Below are positions 31,468 through 40,129 of a DNA stretch of 64,000 nt, one piece after another. The position numbers and the translations under genes were made by a program. Location of the stretch: NCBI RefSeq assembly GCF_037389425.1, contig NZ_JBBHKR010000052.1, positions 17,640 to 81,639 on the forward strand, written 5' to 3'. Source of the DNA: Stygiolobus sp037389425 (GTDB lineage Archaea > Thermoproteota > Thermoprotei_A > Sulfolobales > Sulfolobaceae). Each line of letters begins with the position of its first letter. Position 1 is the first letter of the stretch. Below the pieces are notes generated by a model. That model saw nothing but the letters and a program-made list of their open reading frames with translations, was not told the DNA's origin and did no database searches.

Positions 31468-33137
31468 AATATAGCGGGTTCTCTGTACTCTCCCCAAACT
31501 TCTCTCAAGGTAGAGCTTATCTCTCCTACTGTAGCTCCAACCTTTATTGCGTTCAGTATATGTGGGAATAAGTTCTCCCTTTCCTTCTCAGCTGCTTTCC
31601 TAACAGCGTTTAATGAGTCCCTCCACTTGATTTCGTCTCTCTCACTTCTATACTTCTTCAGCCTCTCCATTATTCTGTCCCTAACTTGAGAGTTTACCCT
31701 AAACACTTCAGTAGTACCTATCCAGTCGGGCTCGTAGAACATGTTTACTCCTACTTTCACCATGTCACCAGTCTCGATCATCTTCTGTATTCTATAAGCA
31801 CTGTTAGCGATCTCGGCTTGTGGATATCCTCTCTCTATAGCCTTCATCATGCCCCCCATCTTCTCTATTTGATCAATTATCTTCCACGCCCTTTCCTCAA
31901 TCTCATCAGTTAACCATTCAATATAATAAGACCCAGCTAAAGGATCAATAGTATCAGTTGCACCGCTTTCATACGCAACTATCTGCTGAACTCTAATTGC
32001 GATTTTAGCAGACTTCTCGCTTGGCAAAGCTAAAGCCTCGTCATAAGAGTTAACGTGGAGGCTCTGTGTACCCCCGAGAACAGCTGCTAGGGCTTGTAAG
32101 GTAGTCCTTATTATGTTGATCTCTGGTTGTTGTGCTGTAAGTTCGGCTCCTCCGGTTTGTGTATGGAACCTTAACATCATAGAGTCTGGTTTCTTAGCAT
32201 TGAACCACTCTTTCATTATCTTAGCCCACATCCTCCTAGCAGCCCTAAACTTTGCTACTTCCTCGAATATGTTTGTATAACCTGCAAAGAAAAATGACAA
32301 CTTGGGAGCGAAATCATCTACCGGAATACCCCTTTCGGCTGTCTTTCTCACGTATTCAATACCATCAGCTAACGTAAATGCTACCTCAAGAACAGCGTCA
32401 GCTCCTGCTTCTCTTATGTGATAACCACTAATGCTTATAGGGTACCACTTAGGTATGTTCTTTGCTGAGTATTCGATTAGGTCTATCGCATAGCGTAAGG
32501 AAGGCTCGGGGGGATATATGAAGTTCTTCCTAGCTATGTACTCTTTTAGAATATCGTTTTGTACAGTACCGTCTAACACATTCATGCTTATTCCTCTGGA
32601 CTCAGCAGTTGCTACGTACATAGACAACACCTCAATTGCCGTAGCATTAATCGTCATTGATGTCGTTACCTTGTCCATTGGAATCCCTGACATTACTAAG
32701 TCCATTTCCTTCCAGTGGAACATTGATACTCCTACTACACCTACTTCAGTAAACGCTAAAACGTGGTCTGGGTCTAGACCCAACTGGGTAGGTAAATCAA
32801 AAGCCATACTCAAACCGGTCTGGCCGGCTTGAAGTAGTTTTCTGAACCTAGCGTTTGTGTCTTCAGCCGAGCCGAAACCTGCGTACTGCCTAATTGTCCA
32901 CAGCCTCCCCCTATACATTGTGGGGTAAATTCCTCTGGTGAACGGGTACTCTCCGGGAAAACCTATCTTCTCGTCATACGTACCTTTGAGGTCAAGGGGA
33001 GTATAAAGCCTCCTTACCTCTATGCCTGAAGGTGTTGTAAAAGCCTTTTTCCTCTCAGGTCTCTTGGCTAGCCACGGATTCAGTACCCTTTCTTCCCACT
33101 TCTGTAAACTTTCCTTGATTTTTTCCTCTGTATCCAT
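31464..33137 (-). CDS. Methylmalonyl-CoA mutase, catalytic (large) subunit N-terminal form
   Basis: A 557-residue TIM-barrel subunit beginning KIKESLQKWEERVLNP, with GEYPFTRGIYPTMYRGRLWTIRQYAGF spread over about 83-109 and MSMTINATA in the substrate region (about 166). It ends before the cobalamin-binding domain, so the B12 subunit (about 140 residues with DxHxxG) must be encoded elsewhere, as is normal in archaea. It interconverts methylmalonyl-CoA and succinyl-CoA. It is divergent from the epimerase gene with an inverted repeat between them, suggesting joint control. Confidence 0.93.
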   Translation of the reverse strand: MDTEEKIKESLQKWEERVLNPWLAKRPERKKAFTTPSGIEVRRLYTPLDLKGTYDEKIGFPGEYPFTRGIYPTMYRGRLWTIRQYAGFGSAEDTNARFRKLLQAGQTGLSMAFDLPTQLGLDPDHVLAFTEVGVVGVSMFHWKEMDLVMSGIPMDKVTTSMTINATAIEVLSMYVATAESRGISMNVLDGTVQNDILKEYIARKNFIYPPEPSLRYAIDLIEYSAKNIPKWYPISISGYHIREAGADAVLEVAFTLADGIEYVRKTAERGIPVDDFAPKLSFFFAGYTNIFEEVAKFRAARRMWAKIMKEWFNAKKPDSMMLRFHTQTGGAELTAQQPEINIIRTTLQALAAVLGGTQSLHVNSYDEALALPSEKSAKIAIRVQQIVAYESGATDTIDPLAGSYYIEWLTDEIEERAWKIIDQIEKMGGMMKAIERGYPQAEIANSAYRIQKMIETGDMVKVGVNMFYEPDWIGTTEVFRVNSQVRDRIMERLKKYRSERDEIKWRDSLNAVRKAAEKERENLFPHILNAIKVGATVGEISSTLREVWGEYREPAIF

Positions 33138-33155
33138 ATGGTATCATGATTATAC

Positions 33156-33192
33156 TTGTTTAAACACTATATAATCTTTGCTTTTTAAACAA
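33156..33192. promoter_or_regulatory. Inverted repeat in the shared mutase/epimerase promoter region
   Basis: TTGTTTAAA (33156-33164) and TTTAAACAA (33184-33192) are exact inverted 9-bp arms separated by 19 bp containing TATATAATC. Each arm includes the palindromic core GTTTAAAC or a near copy. The region is the divergent promoter of the mutase (start 33137) and epimerase (start 33225). A regulator of propionate/odd-chain metabolism might bind; this is inference. Confidence 0.55.
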
Positions 33193-33224
33193 ACTTATAA
33201 GTCAAAAATGAATTAATTCTAGCT

Positions 33225-33647
33225 ATGGAGACACAAAATATCGACCATATCGGTGTCGTAGTGGAAGATATAGATAAAGCGATTAAATTCTACACCACTA
33301 CGCTAGGGATGAAACTTGTTCATAGAGAGGACTTACTAGATAGAGGTATAAAAGTGGCTTTTCTCACCGGAACTAATGGTGAAACTGCTGTAGAACTTTT
33401 AGAGCCCATTAACCACGAGGACATGAATAACACCGTTGCCAAGTTCCTGAAAACAAAGGGGCCCGGGCTTCATCATTTAGCGGTTAAGGTGGAAAACATA
33501 GAAAAGAGTCTGAAAGAGCTAGAATCAAATGGTTTACAACTTGTCGACAAGATCCCTAGACCTGGCGCTAGAGGACATCTAGTAGCATTTATACACCCAA
33601 AGAGCGTTATGGGTGTGTTGTTGGAGCTTGTTCAGCCTCGTGAATGA
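33225..33647 (+). CDS. Methylmalonyl-CoA epimerase
   Basis: A 140-residue glyoxalase/VOC-fold protein. The metal ligands sit in NIDHIGVVVEDID (His near residue 8), TAVELLEP (Glu about 65), GLHHLAVKVENI (His about 84-85) and VLLELVQ (Glu about 135). It converts the (S)- to the (R)-epimer of methylmalonyl-CoA, the step beside the mutase. The pairing with the divergent mutase gene supports the assignment over generic glyoxalase. Confidence 0.9.
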   Translation: METQNIDHIGVVVEDIDKAIKFYTTTLGMKLVHREDLLDRGIKVAFLTGTNGETAVELLEPINHEDMNNTVAKFLKTKGPGLHHLAVKVENIEKSLKELESNGLQLVDKIPRPGARGHLVAFIHPKSVMGVLLELVQPRE

Positions 33648-33711
33648 TCAAGGTAATTTCACGCGTTGATTTTTTTAGCTCTAATTCGTAATTCTCTTTT
33701 GGGATAAAAAG

Positions 33712-34233
33712 ATGTCAAGAAGGTATAAGGATCCATTTGAACTATTTGATGAAATGATAAGAGAGATAGAAGAAGAATTCGAGAGGTTCGAGAGGGAATT
33801 CATGAGACTTGGAGGAGAGGGTGAGGTAAAAACATTCGGTCCTTATGTTTACGGATTCAGAGTAACAATAGGACCTGACGGGAAGCCAATTGTAGAGGAG
33901 TTCGGAAACATTAAGAACTATAAAGGAAAGCCAATGATAACTGAAGAGAGAGAACCTCTAGTAGACGTAATAGAAAAAGGCGATGAGATTAGGGTTATAG
34001 CAGAGGTACCTGGTGTGGATAAGAATAGCATAAAAGTGAAGATAACGGACGGAGGGAAGACATTAATAGTAAGGGCTGAAGGTGGGGATAGGAAATATTA
34101 CAAAGAGATAGAACTACCGACTCAAGTAGATGAGAACAGTGCCAAGGCTACTTATAACAACGGAGTATTGCAGATAATACTGAAAAAAGCGAAAAGCAAG
34201 GAAGAGGAAGGCAAAGAAATTAAAGTTGAGTAA
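33712..34233 (+). CDS. Small heat shock protein, Hsp20/alpha-crystallin family
   Basis: A 173-residue protein. The N-terminal region is helical, acidic and arginine-rich (DPFELFDEMIREIEEEFERF, about 7-26). The alpha-crystallin domain lies at about 80-160, with EREPLVDVIEKGDEIRVIAEVPGV and NGVLQIILKK (about 149-158). The C-terminal I-x-I-like anchor is EIKVE. It prevents aggregation of unfolded proteins as an ATP-independent oligomeric chaperone. It ends with a 14-bp overlap against the convergent ZPR1 gene. Confidence 0.93.
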   Translation: MSRRYKDPFELFDEMIREIEEEFERFEREFMRLGGEGEVKTFGPYVYGFRVTIGPDGKPIVEEFGNIKNYKGKPMITEEREPLVDVIEKGDEIRVIAEVPGVDKNSIKVKITDGGKTLIVRAEGGDRKYYKEIELPTQVDENSAKATYNNGVLQIILKKAKSKEEEGKEIKVE

Positions 34234-34714
34234 TTTTTACTTTTTCCGATTGAATGAAGCTCAGACCACTTTCATCATTAATTATTAAGGTAAACGGTAT
34301 TTTCCCATTTTTTGCATCCTCAAGCTTCTTACATTTCTCTTCTTTACAATTATCCCCCAACTGATCAAGGATTATTTCTAAAATTCCCTCGATAGTCGTC
34401 AAGACTCCTTGATATGCTTCACCCGCGGTAACTTCAATTTCTAGCTCGGGGATTATAATGTCCGCAAAAGCTGATCTGTAAACTATTGTTCCTAAGTCCT
34501 CTTCCTTTTCAACTTTAAGCTCTAATTTAATTGGTGTCAAGAATTCTAGTGGTTTTACATCTCTCAATCTGTAACCGCAACTTTGACATTCCCAAAACGA
34601 CAGTTCTAGTTTACCTACATTGGGTGCTTCATATAGATACTCTCTAATGATCATTTGATCTGCATGGCATATAGGACATTTATGTTTTCCTTCATAGAGT
34701 AATTGGGGTTCCAT
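34220..34714 (-). CDS. ZPR1-type zinc finger protein
   Basis: A 164-residue archaeal ZPR1-domain protein. The zinc finger is CPICHADQM (about 13-21) and CQSCGYRLRDV (about 43-53); the rest is the double-stranded beta-helix region (VEKEEDLGTIVYRSAF, IEVTAGEAYQGVLTTIEGIL). Eukaryotic ZPR1 has two such modules, and archaea have one. It acts as a cytosolic chaperone-like factor for translation elongation factors. It is divergent from the translation-GTPase-like gene, which fits such a role. Confidence 0.9.
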   Translation of the reverse strand: MEPQLLYEGKHKCPICHADQMIIREYLYEAPNVGKLELSFWECQSCGYRLRDVKPLEFLTPIKLELKVEKEEDLGTIVYRSAFADIIIPELEIEVTAGEAYQGVLTTIEGILEIILDQLGDNCKEEKCKKLEDAKNGKIPFTLIINDESGLSFIQSEKVKITQL

Positions 34715-34774
34715 TTTAATCTTATTAAAGTTTATCTATTCGGATACAAATTATTATTTGTAAAAAGTGGTGGG

Positions 34775-36349
34775 ATGAAGTATCCTAAAGAGAACGAGAT
34801 CGGTAAGATAGAGTATAAACTTTTAATAAATAGTAAAGACGAGAATAGATTACAATCTCTCGCTACACAAATGAAATACAGACTTGAAGAAGGAGGAGGA
34901 GAAGCGTTTTACGTAATCGGAGTAAGCGATGATGGAGACGTTTTGGGGTTAAGTATAGAGGACTTAGAAAGTAGCATTGAAATTCTAGACAAAATTGCTT
35001 CGGCAGTTAATGCTAAAGTAGTACACAAGAGAATTGTTGAAGTAAAAAAAGGACGATATATAGGAGAAGTGCTCATAAGGTTATTCAAGGATAAGATCCC
35101 CGTCCAAGTTAATGTAGCAGTAATGGGGCATGTTAATGCCGGGAAGAGTACTTTGACCGGTGCACTAGTATTAGGAAAACTTGATGATGGTAACGGTACA
35201 CTGAGGGCTATGGTAGCCCGACATGTACACGAGGTTTTGACTGGGAGGACTTCCTCAATTACTTTAAGGCTTCTCGGATTTAACGATAAGGGAACAATTG
35301 TTAACTGGAACTTGAGAGATCCTCTGGACGAAGCGGAAATAACGTTAAAAAGTACGAAGATAGTGAGACTTATAGATCTAGGCGGTCACGAGAGGTACCT
35401 CAGAACGACTCTAAAGGGATTATTAGGATACGAAGTAGATTATGTAATGCTCGTAGTGGGGACTGACGACGGATTATCCGCCATGGGAAAAGAACATTTA
35501 GCTATTGCATCAATACTTAAGTTCCCAGTGTTCATAGTCATAACAAAAATCGACAAATACGACGAAAAGAGAGTACAAGATATAGTAAATGACATAAGGA
35601 ACGTGCTTAAGATTCCAGGGATTAACAGGCTCATTATGGAGGTAGAATCCGACGAGGACTTATTAAACGCTATCCTAGCCATGAGGAGTAAGAGAGTAGT
35701 GCCGATCTTTAAAGTGTCAAACGTAACCGGGAAGGGACTCGACATACTGAGTAGGTTCCTGAACATGCTACCACCAAAGCCCAAGGTCACAAGTGATGAT
35801 AACCAGCCTCCTCTAGTTTATATAGACGAAATATATAACGTGAGCGGAGTAGGAACTGTAGTACTGGGTTCAGTAATAAGGGGGAACGTAAAGACAAATG
35901 ATAGTTGTTATATAGGTCCTACTAAACTGGGAGAGTTTAAGCTAGTTAAAATCAAGTCGATTCAGTTGAACAGAGTATTTGTTGACTCTGTAAACGCAGG
36001 AAGTATAGCGACTTTTGCAGTTCAAGGAGTGGATAAGGAGAACCTGAGAAAAGGAATGGTACTAACAGTGGAAAAACCCAAAAGCTATAAGAGGTTTAGG
36101 GCTAGAATAGTAGTACTCCATCACCCGACTACAATTAAGGAGGGATATGTAGCTACCTTGCATCTATACACAATTAGACAAGCAGTGAAATTCCGTGAAA
36201 TTTCCTCGAGATATCTTAGGACTGGTGACACAACAGAAGTGGTGATGGAGTTCCTATATAGGCCGGAATACATAGAGAAGGGGCAGATATTCGTTTTTAG
36301 AGAAGGTAGGACTAGAGGTCTCGGGATAATAACCGAGTTACTAGAGTGA
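34775..36349 (+). CDS. Translation-factor-like GTPase (GTPBP1/2 family)
   Basis: A longer frame begins at 34703, but ATG34775 (MKYPKENEIGKIEYKLLI) is preferred: it avoids overlap with ZPR1 and begins the conserved region. The 524-residue protein has GHVNAGKSTL (P-loop), DLGGHERYLRT (G3), ITKIDKYD (G4), then two EF-Tu-like beta-barrel domains. The archaeal GTPBP1-like proteins are thought to act on ribosome or mRNA surveillance. The N-terminal 110 residues are an extension specific to this family. Confidence 0.85.
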   Translation: MKYPKENEIGKIEYKLLINSKDENRLQSLATQMKYRLEEGGGEAFYVIGVSDDGDVLGLSIEDLESSIEILDKIASAVNAKVVHKRIVEVKKGRYIGEVLIRLFKDKIPVQVNVAVMGHVNAGKSTLTGALVLGKLDDGNGTLRAMVARHVHEVLTGRTSSITLRLLGFNDKGTIVNWNLRDPLDEAEITLKSTKIVRLIDLGGHERYLRTTLKGLLGYEVDYVMLVVGTDDGLSAMGKEHLAIASILKFPVFIVITKIDKYDEKRVQDIVNDIRNVLKIPGINRLIMEVESDEDLLNAILAMRSKRVVPIFKVSNVTGKGLDILSRFLNMLPPKPKVTSDDNQPPLVYIDEIYNVSGVGTVVLGSVIRGNVKTNDSCYIGPTKLGEFKLVKIKSIQLNRVFVDSVNAGSIATFAVQGVDKENLRKGMVLTVEKPKSYKRFRARIVVLHHPTTIKEGYVATLHLYTIRQAVKFREISSRYLRTGDTTEVVMEFLYRPEYIEKGQIFVFREGRTRGLGIITELLE

Positions 36350-36751
36350 TTATTCGTCTATTCTTTGTTTAGTACATGTTATTATGTCCTCTGCAATTTT
36401 ATGTGCTTGCTTCTCTACAAGTTTCTCCAAGCCTTTAATAGTAACTTGCACCTCATATTCTATTTTATATATTAGTTTGTCATTGTCAACCTTGACTCGA
36501 CTGGTAATCGTAGAGGTTACTCCAACTCCTTTAACTTCGATAACAGACACAGACTCATTATCCCTAAACTCAAAGGACTTCACCTGAGCCTTAGCTTCTA
36601 CTGTCAAAAAACCAATCTTTGCTCTGACGGTAAATTCTTTTCCTTTTATTTCAGTCACGCCTGGAATACAATTAATTAAGTTCTGATAAGAACTGAGGAA
36701 CTCTTTTGCTTTATCCACATTCTTTATTTCTACCTCTCCGCTTATCTCCAA
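36350..36751 (-). CDS. CoxG-like SRPBCC-fold protein
   Basis: A 133-residue protein of the CoxG/carbon monoxide dehydrogenase subunit G family: GEVEIKNVDKAKEFLSSYQNLINCIPGVTEI, with the CIPGV motif at about 28-32, and a helical C-terminal end. CoxG proteins help recruit or mature molybdenum hydroxylases at the membrane; the family also includes lipid-type binders. It follows directly (no gap) after a second CoxG gene on the same strand and lies beside MobA-like and CutC/CutB-type genes. Confidence 0.8.
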   Translation of the reverse strand: MEISGEVEIKNVDKAKEFLSSYQNLINCIPGVTEIKGKEFTVRAKIGFLTVEAKAQVKSFEFRDNESVSVIEVKGVGVTSTITSRVKVDNDKLIYKIEYEVQVTIKGLEKLVEKQAHKIAEDIITCTKQRIDE

Positions 36752-37180
36752 TTACTTCACCTTAGTTTTCACGCACTCAAACAAGTCGTTAACTATCTTA
36801 CCTACAGCTGAATCCATTAATCTCGCTCCTATCGAGGCAAGAACACCTCCGACTTTTACGTCAGCAGAATACTTTAGCCTAACTGGATTATCTAAAACTT
36901 GTAAGATTGCATTAATATCTACATTACTATTTAACCCATTTCCTTTTGCGATTAAGCTAAGGGTTTTCTTAGCATTGTCTATGTTAACAAAACGAACTAA
37001 CGCCTTATACTCTCCTTTTATGAAACCTATTCCAGCTGTTCCTACTACTCTATACTCATCACCTTCCTTGGTTAAACTCTTTATCCCAGGGAAGCAAGAA
37101 GCCATGCTTTCTGGTTTTGTCACGAAATTCCAAAGCTCTTCAGCACTTACCTGAACCGGAACTTCTCCTTCATACTTCAT
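36752..37180 (-). CDS. CoxG-like SRPBCC-fold protein, second copy
   Basis: A 142-residue CoxG homologue, more typical than its neighbour: VPVQVSAEELWNFVTKPESMASCFPGIKSL (about 6-35), with the CFPG motif, and LKYSADVKVGGVLASIGARLMDSAVGKIVNDLFE near the end. The two tandem genes share the fold but are only distantly alike, suggesting an ancient duplication. It is divergent from the MobA-like gene with 27 bp between starts. Confidence 0.85.
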   Translation of the reverse strand: MKYEGEVPVQVSAEELWNFVTKPESMASCFPGIKSLTKEGDEYRVVGTAGIGFIKGEYKALVRFVNIDNAKKTLSLIAKGNGLNSNVDINAILQVLDNPVRLKYSADVKVGGVLASIGARLMDSAVGKIVNDLFECVKTKVK

Positions 37181-37207
37181 AAATAGGTATTTTGAGTAGA
37201 AGTATTT

Positions 37208-37765
37208 ATGAGAATCGGGGCTGTAATTCTAGCTGCAGGTGAGGCTAATAGGTTCGGTTCTAATAAACTAATTAAGGAAGTTTACGGAGTGCCTATTATT
37301 AGAAGGGTAGTAAGTGCTGTTGAAGGCATAGAGAAAGTAATTGTAGTGGGGAAATACTACCAAGAGTTGATGAGAATATTGGAAGACCAAGTAGTATTGT
37401 ACAACCCTTATTGGAATAAGGGAATGTCTACTTCATTAAAACTCGGGATAAGGTTCTTTCAAGACTATGATGGAGTTATTATACTCCTTGGGGATATGCC
37501 GTTTATTACTAGGGATACCGTAAATAAGATAATCCAGTCATTCACTATGGACTGTGATATGGTAGTACCTACACACAAAGGAGTTAGAGGGAACCCAGTA
37601 CTATTACACAAAAGGACTTTTCCCCTGATCATGAATCTGGAGGGAGATATAGGAGCTAGGGCTATAATGGATAAGGTCAAAAAAATCTGTTACGTTGAGA
37701 GTGGTGAAGAAGTCCTCATTGACGTGGATACTCCTTCTGATTTAACCTCAAAGAAGCATCCTTAA
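37208..37765 (+). CDS. MobA-like (MocA-type) molybdenum cofactor nucleotidyltransferase
   Basis: A 185-residue glycosyltransferase-A fold protein: GAVILAAGEANRFGSNKLIKEV (about 4-25) is the nucleotide-binding LAAGxSxRxGxxK motif, and ILLGDMPFITRDTV (about 96-109) carries the metal-binding Asp. It should add CMP or GMP to molybdopterin for molybdenum hydroxylases, the kind of enzyme encoded by the convergent CutC/CutB genes. The 3' end overlaps the CutC-type gene by 50 bp. Confidence 0.8.
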   Translation: MRIGAVILAAGEANRFGSNKLIKEVYGVPIIRRVVSAVEGIEKVIVVGKYYQELMRILEDQVVLYNPYWNKGMSTSLKLGIRFFQDYDGVIILLGDMPFITRDTVNKIIQSFTMDCDMVVPTHKGVRGNPVLLHKRTFPLIMNLEGDIGARAIMDKVKKICYVESGEEVLIDVDTPSDLTSKKHP

Positions 37766-38222
37766 TAGCTTTTACTATGTTTTGGTAACCTGTACACCTG
37801 CATAAGTTACCCGATATACCTTCTCTAATATCCTCCTCTGACGGGTTGGGATTCTCTTTGAGTAACCAGTAAGCCTCCATTATCATACCCGGAGTACAGT
37901 AACCGCACTGTAAACCGTGATTGTCCCAGAAAGCCTCTTGTATCGGATGTAGCTTCCCGTCTTTGCTAAGACCTTCGACAGTTAGTATATCAGCACCTTC
38001 AGCCTCTACTGCCAGAACTGTGCATGACTTAACGGATCTTCCGTTCATTATTACAGTACATGCCCCGCAATTAGAAGTATCACATCCGACATGAACGCTT
38101 GTATATCCTAAGTCTCTTAAAACGTGTACCAATAGTCTTCTGGGCTCTACCTCCACCTCGTGAACTTCTCCGTTTACCTTCAAAGTTATCTTAGCCTTTT
38201 GGTCTTTATCAATTATCTTCAT
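37716..38222 (-). CDS. Molybdenum hydroxylase small subunit, 2Fe-2S (CutC/CoxS type)
   Basis: A 168-residue protein. An N-terminal plant-type ferredoxin site (CDTSNCGACTVIMNGRSVKSC, with Cys at about 48, 53, 56 and 68) and a C-terminal second cluster (CGYCTPGMIM, about 107-116, and CRCTGYQNI, about 139-147) are complete. Such subunits pass electrons in glyceraldehyde/aldehyde oxidoreductase or CO-dehydrogenase-type complexes. Its start overlaps the medium-subunit stop by 4 bp. Confidence 0.92.
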   Translation of the reverse strand: MKIIDKDQKAKITLKVNGEVHEVEVEPRRLLVHVLRDLGYTSVHVGCDTSNCGACTVIMNGRSVKSCTVLAVEAEGADILTVEGLSKDGKLHPIQEAFWDNHGLQCGYCTPGMIMEAYWLLKENPNPSEEDIREGISGNLCRCTGYQNIVKAIKDASLRLNQKEYPRQ

Positions 38223-39064
38223 TTACGAACACCTCCTAAAGCTTGATTTATACCCCTCTTAACTAATACCTTAACCATCTTTTTCTTATACTCAGCTGAT
38301 CCCCTTATGTCCGAAGTTGGGTTTGCGCTCTCCATAGCCCTTGTCGATGCTTTCTCGACTACTTCTTCAGTGAGTTCCTTCCCTATTAACTCTTCTTCTG
38401 CACCCTTTGCTCTAACTGCTACATTGTTTACAGCAGTTAAGCCTATTCTTGCATCTTCGACTCTACTTCCGTTTACCTTCAGAAGGACCGCAACACCTAC
38501 TATTGCGTAATCACCAGCCCTTCTTTCTAGCTTTTGATATGAAAACTTGTAACCATCAAAAGCTGGAACTTGTATTTCTGTCACAAGTTCTCCAGGGTTT
38601 AAATCTGGTGTAAACATGTCTTTTGCGAAGTCCTTAAAATCAACTAATCTCTGACCTTTCTTGCTTCTTATCAAGACCTTAGCGTCCATTGCTATCAAAG
38701 AAGCAGGGTAATCTGCCGCTGGGTCTAGGTGTGATATAACACCACCTATTGTTCCCATATTCCTAACTTGGGGGTCTCCGATCGTTTTTGCCGCATCACT
38801 TAGTAGCGGTACATTGGATTTTATCATGTCGTAATGGGTCGTTAATGCACCTATTTTATAGATATTTCCTTCTCTTTTCACGTAGTTAAGTTGTTGAAAT
38901 CTCCTTATTTCCACTATATAAGAAGGTCTTATAATCCTGAGCTTTAAAGCGGGTATTAAACTATGTCCGCCAGCTAAAGGTCTTGCATCTTCATGTTGTT
39001 CTAAGAACTCTATCGCTTCCTCTATACTATCGGGGATTACATAACCTATCTTGGGAGGATACAC
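38219..39064 (-). CDS. Molybdenum hydroxylase medium subunit, FAD-binding (CutB/CoxM type)
   Basis: A 281-residue FAD-binding subunit. AGGHSLIPALKLRI (about 32-45) and MGTIGGVISHLDPAADYP (about 103-120) are the two FAD loops. The C-terminal CO_deh_flav domain has AIVGVAVLLKVNG. It is the first gene of the transcript and precedes CutC directly. The catalytic molybdopterin subunit (about 750 residues) is not next to it within this window, so the complex must be assembled with a subunit encoded elsewhere. Confidence 0.92.
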   Translation of the reverse strand: MYPPKIGYVIPDSIEEAIEFLEQHEDARPLAGGHSLIPALKLRIIRPSYIVEIRRFQQLNYVKREGNIYKIGALTTHYDMIKSNVPLLSDAAKTIGDPQVRNMGTIGGVISHLDPAADYPASLIAMDAKVLIRSKKGQRLVDFKDFAKDMFTPDLNPGELVTEIQVPAFDGYKFSYQKLERRAGDYAIVGVAVLLKVNGSRVEDARIGLTAVNNVAVRAKGAEEELIGKELTEEVVEKASTRAMESANPTSDIRGSAEYKKKMVKVLVKRGINQALGGVRK

Positions 39065-39171
39065 AAATAATGAAATACCATATCTATTTAAAATCTTGCT
39101 ATAGTTAATATGCCAAACTATACTAATTTGTATGTCCTCAAACGGTTTATCTTTTAAGCGAGATAGCTAGT

Positions 39172-39184
39172 AGATTTATTTAAG
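39172..39184 (+). promoter_or_regulatory. TATA box of the box C/D sRNA candidate
   Basis: ATTTATTTAAGG (about 39173-39184) has an archaeal TATA-box shape and ends about 20 bp before the C box at 39203, so transcription would begin around 39200. Its position suits the sRNA better than the pfkB gene, whose start is about 80 bp further. Confidence 0.5.
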
Positions 39185-39199
39185 GAATACTCTTTACTA

Positions 39200-39254
39200 C
39201 TGGTGATGAAGACTTTTGGGTCAGAGTAGTGAAGACGTGGCGGCTAACTGAGGT
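39200..39254 (+). ncRNA. Box C/D sRNA candidate (2'-O-methylation guide)
   Basis: The order of boxes is C (GTGATGA, 39203-39209), a 12-nt guide (39210-39221), D'-like CAGA (39222-39225), a 4-nt spacer, C'-like TGAAGA (39230-39235), a 12-nt guide (39236-39247) and D (CTGA, 39248-39251). Box C and D are perfect; D' and C' are slightly relaxed, as is common. Both guides are 12 nt, the standard archaeal length. A TATA-like box lies about 25 bp before. Each guide directs methylation of the target base paired to the fifth base upstream of D or D'. The rRNA/tRNA target could not be searched. Confidence 0.7.
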
Positions 39255-39259
39255 GTTAT

Positions 39260-40129
39260 ATGTTGAAACCCATACATCTTTCAGTTGGTAGAATTAACAT
39301 AGATGTAATAGTAAAGTTAGATCGATTTCCTCAGCCTGACGAACCTCTTAGCACCGACATTCTTGAAATACAGCCCGGCGGTGCGGCTGTAAATTACGCT
39401 ACAGCGGTTAATAAACTAGGTCATAGCGTTAAGATTTTAGCCAAAGTGGGGAAGGACTCACTTGTCATAAGACCTATACTCGAAAAACTTGCGGAAACCG
39501 GTGTGGGCTTGGACTATGTAGAAGAGGTAAATGCACCCCAAAGTATGGCTTTAATTCTTCTGAGGAGTGATGGAAAAGTCTCAATTGTTAGGAAGTTAGG
39601 CTCTTCGTTACTTCTATCAAATGAAGACGTGAGAAAGTACTTCGGGATGTTTGATGTGATTCACTTCGCCTCCGTACCTCCTGAAATCGTGATCAGAGAC
39701 CCTAGCTCGAAGTTAATCAGCTATGACCCAGGGCCAAACAGTGGAAAACTCAATTCTGAACTGAACGTAGATATACTCTACCTAAACGAGAAGGAGAGCA
39801 ACTCCGTAAACATAAACAATTTGCGGAAAGTGAACTTAATCGTAATAAAAATGGGTGAAAAAGGTGCTAGGGTAATATCCCAAGATAAGGAGTGTGAGGT
39901 AGAGGCTTATAAAGTAGATCATGTAATTGATACTACTGGTGCAGGAGACGTATTTGATGCAACATTTAATTATGCGTATATGGAGGGTTATAGTCTAGAG
40001 GAGTCGTTAAGGCTCGCAGTAACTTCTTCAGCGTTAAAAATAACCAAATTAGGAGGAACATCCTCTCCCACTCTAAGCGAGATCCTAAATGCATTAAAAT
40101 CTTACACTCCAAGTGTATATTGTAAATGA
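39260..40129 (+). CDS. PfkB-family sugar kinase
   Basis: A 289-residue ribokinase-fold protein. The N-terminal substrate motif is QPGGAAVNYATAVNKLG (about 38-54); the C-terminal catalytic motif is DTTGAGDVFDATFNYAY (about 224-240) with the base Asp; NEKESN (about 176) is the third family motif. It phosphorylates a sugar or nucleoside; which is not readable. Its start codon lies only about 8 bp after the D box of the sRNA candidate. It ends with ATGA overlap to dpo4. Confidence 0.85.
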   Translation: MLKPIHLSVGRINIDVIVKLDRFPQPDEPLSTDILEIQPGGAAVNYATAVNKLGHSVKILAKVGKDSLVIRPILEKLAETGVGLDYVEEVNAPQSMALILLRSDGKVSIVRKLGSSLLLSNEDVRKYFGMFDVIHFASVPPEIVIRDPSSKLISYDPGPNSGKLNSELNVDILYLNEKESNSVNINNLRKVNLIVIKMGEKGARVISQDKECEVEAYKVDHVIDTTGAGDVFDATFNYAYMEGYSLEESLRLAVTSSALKITKLGGTSSPTLSEILNALKSYTPSVYCK

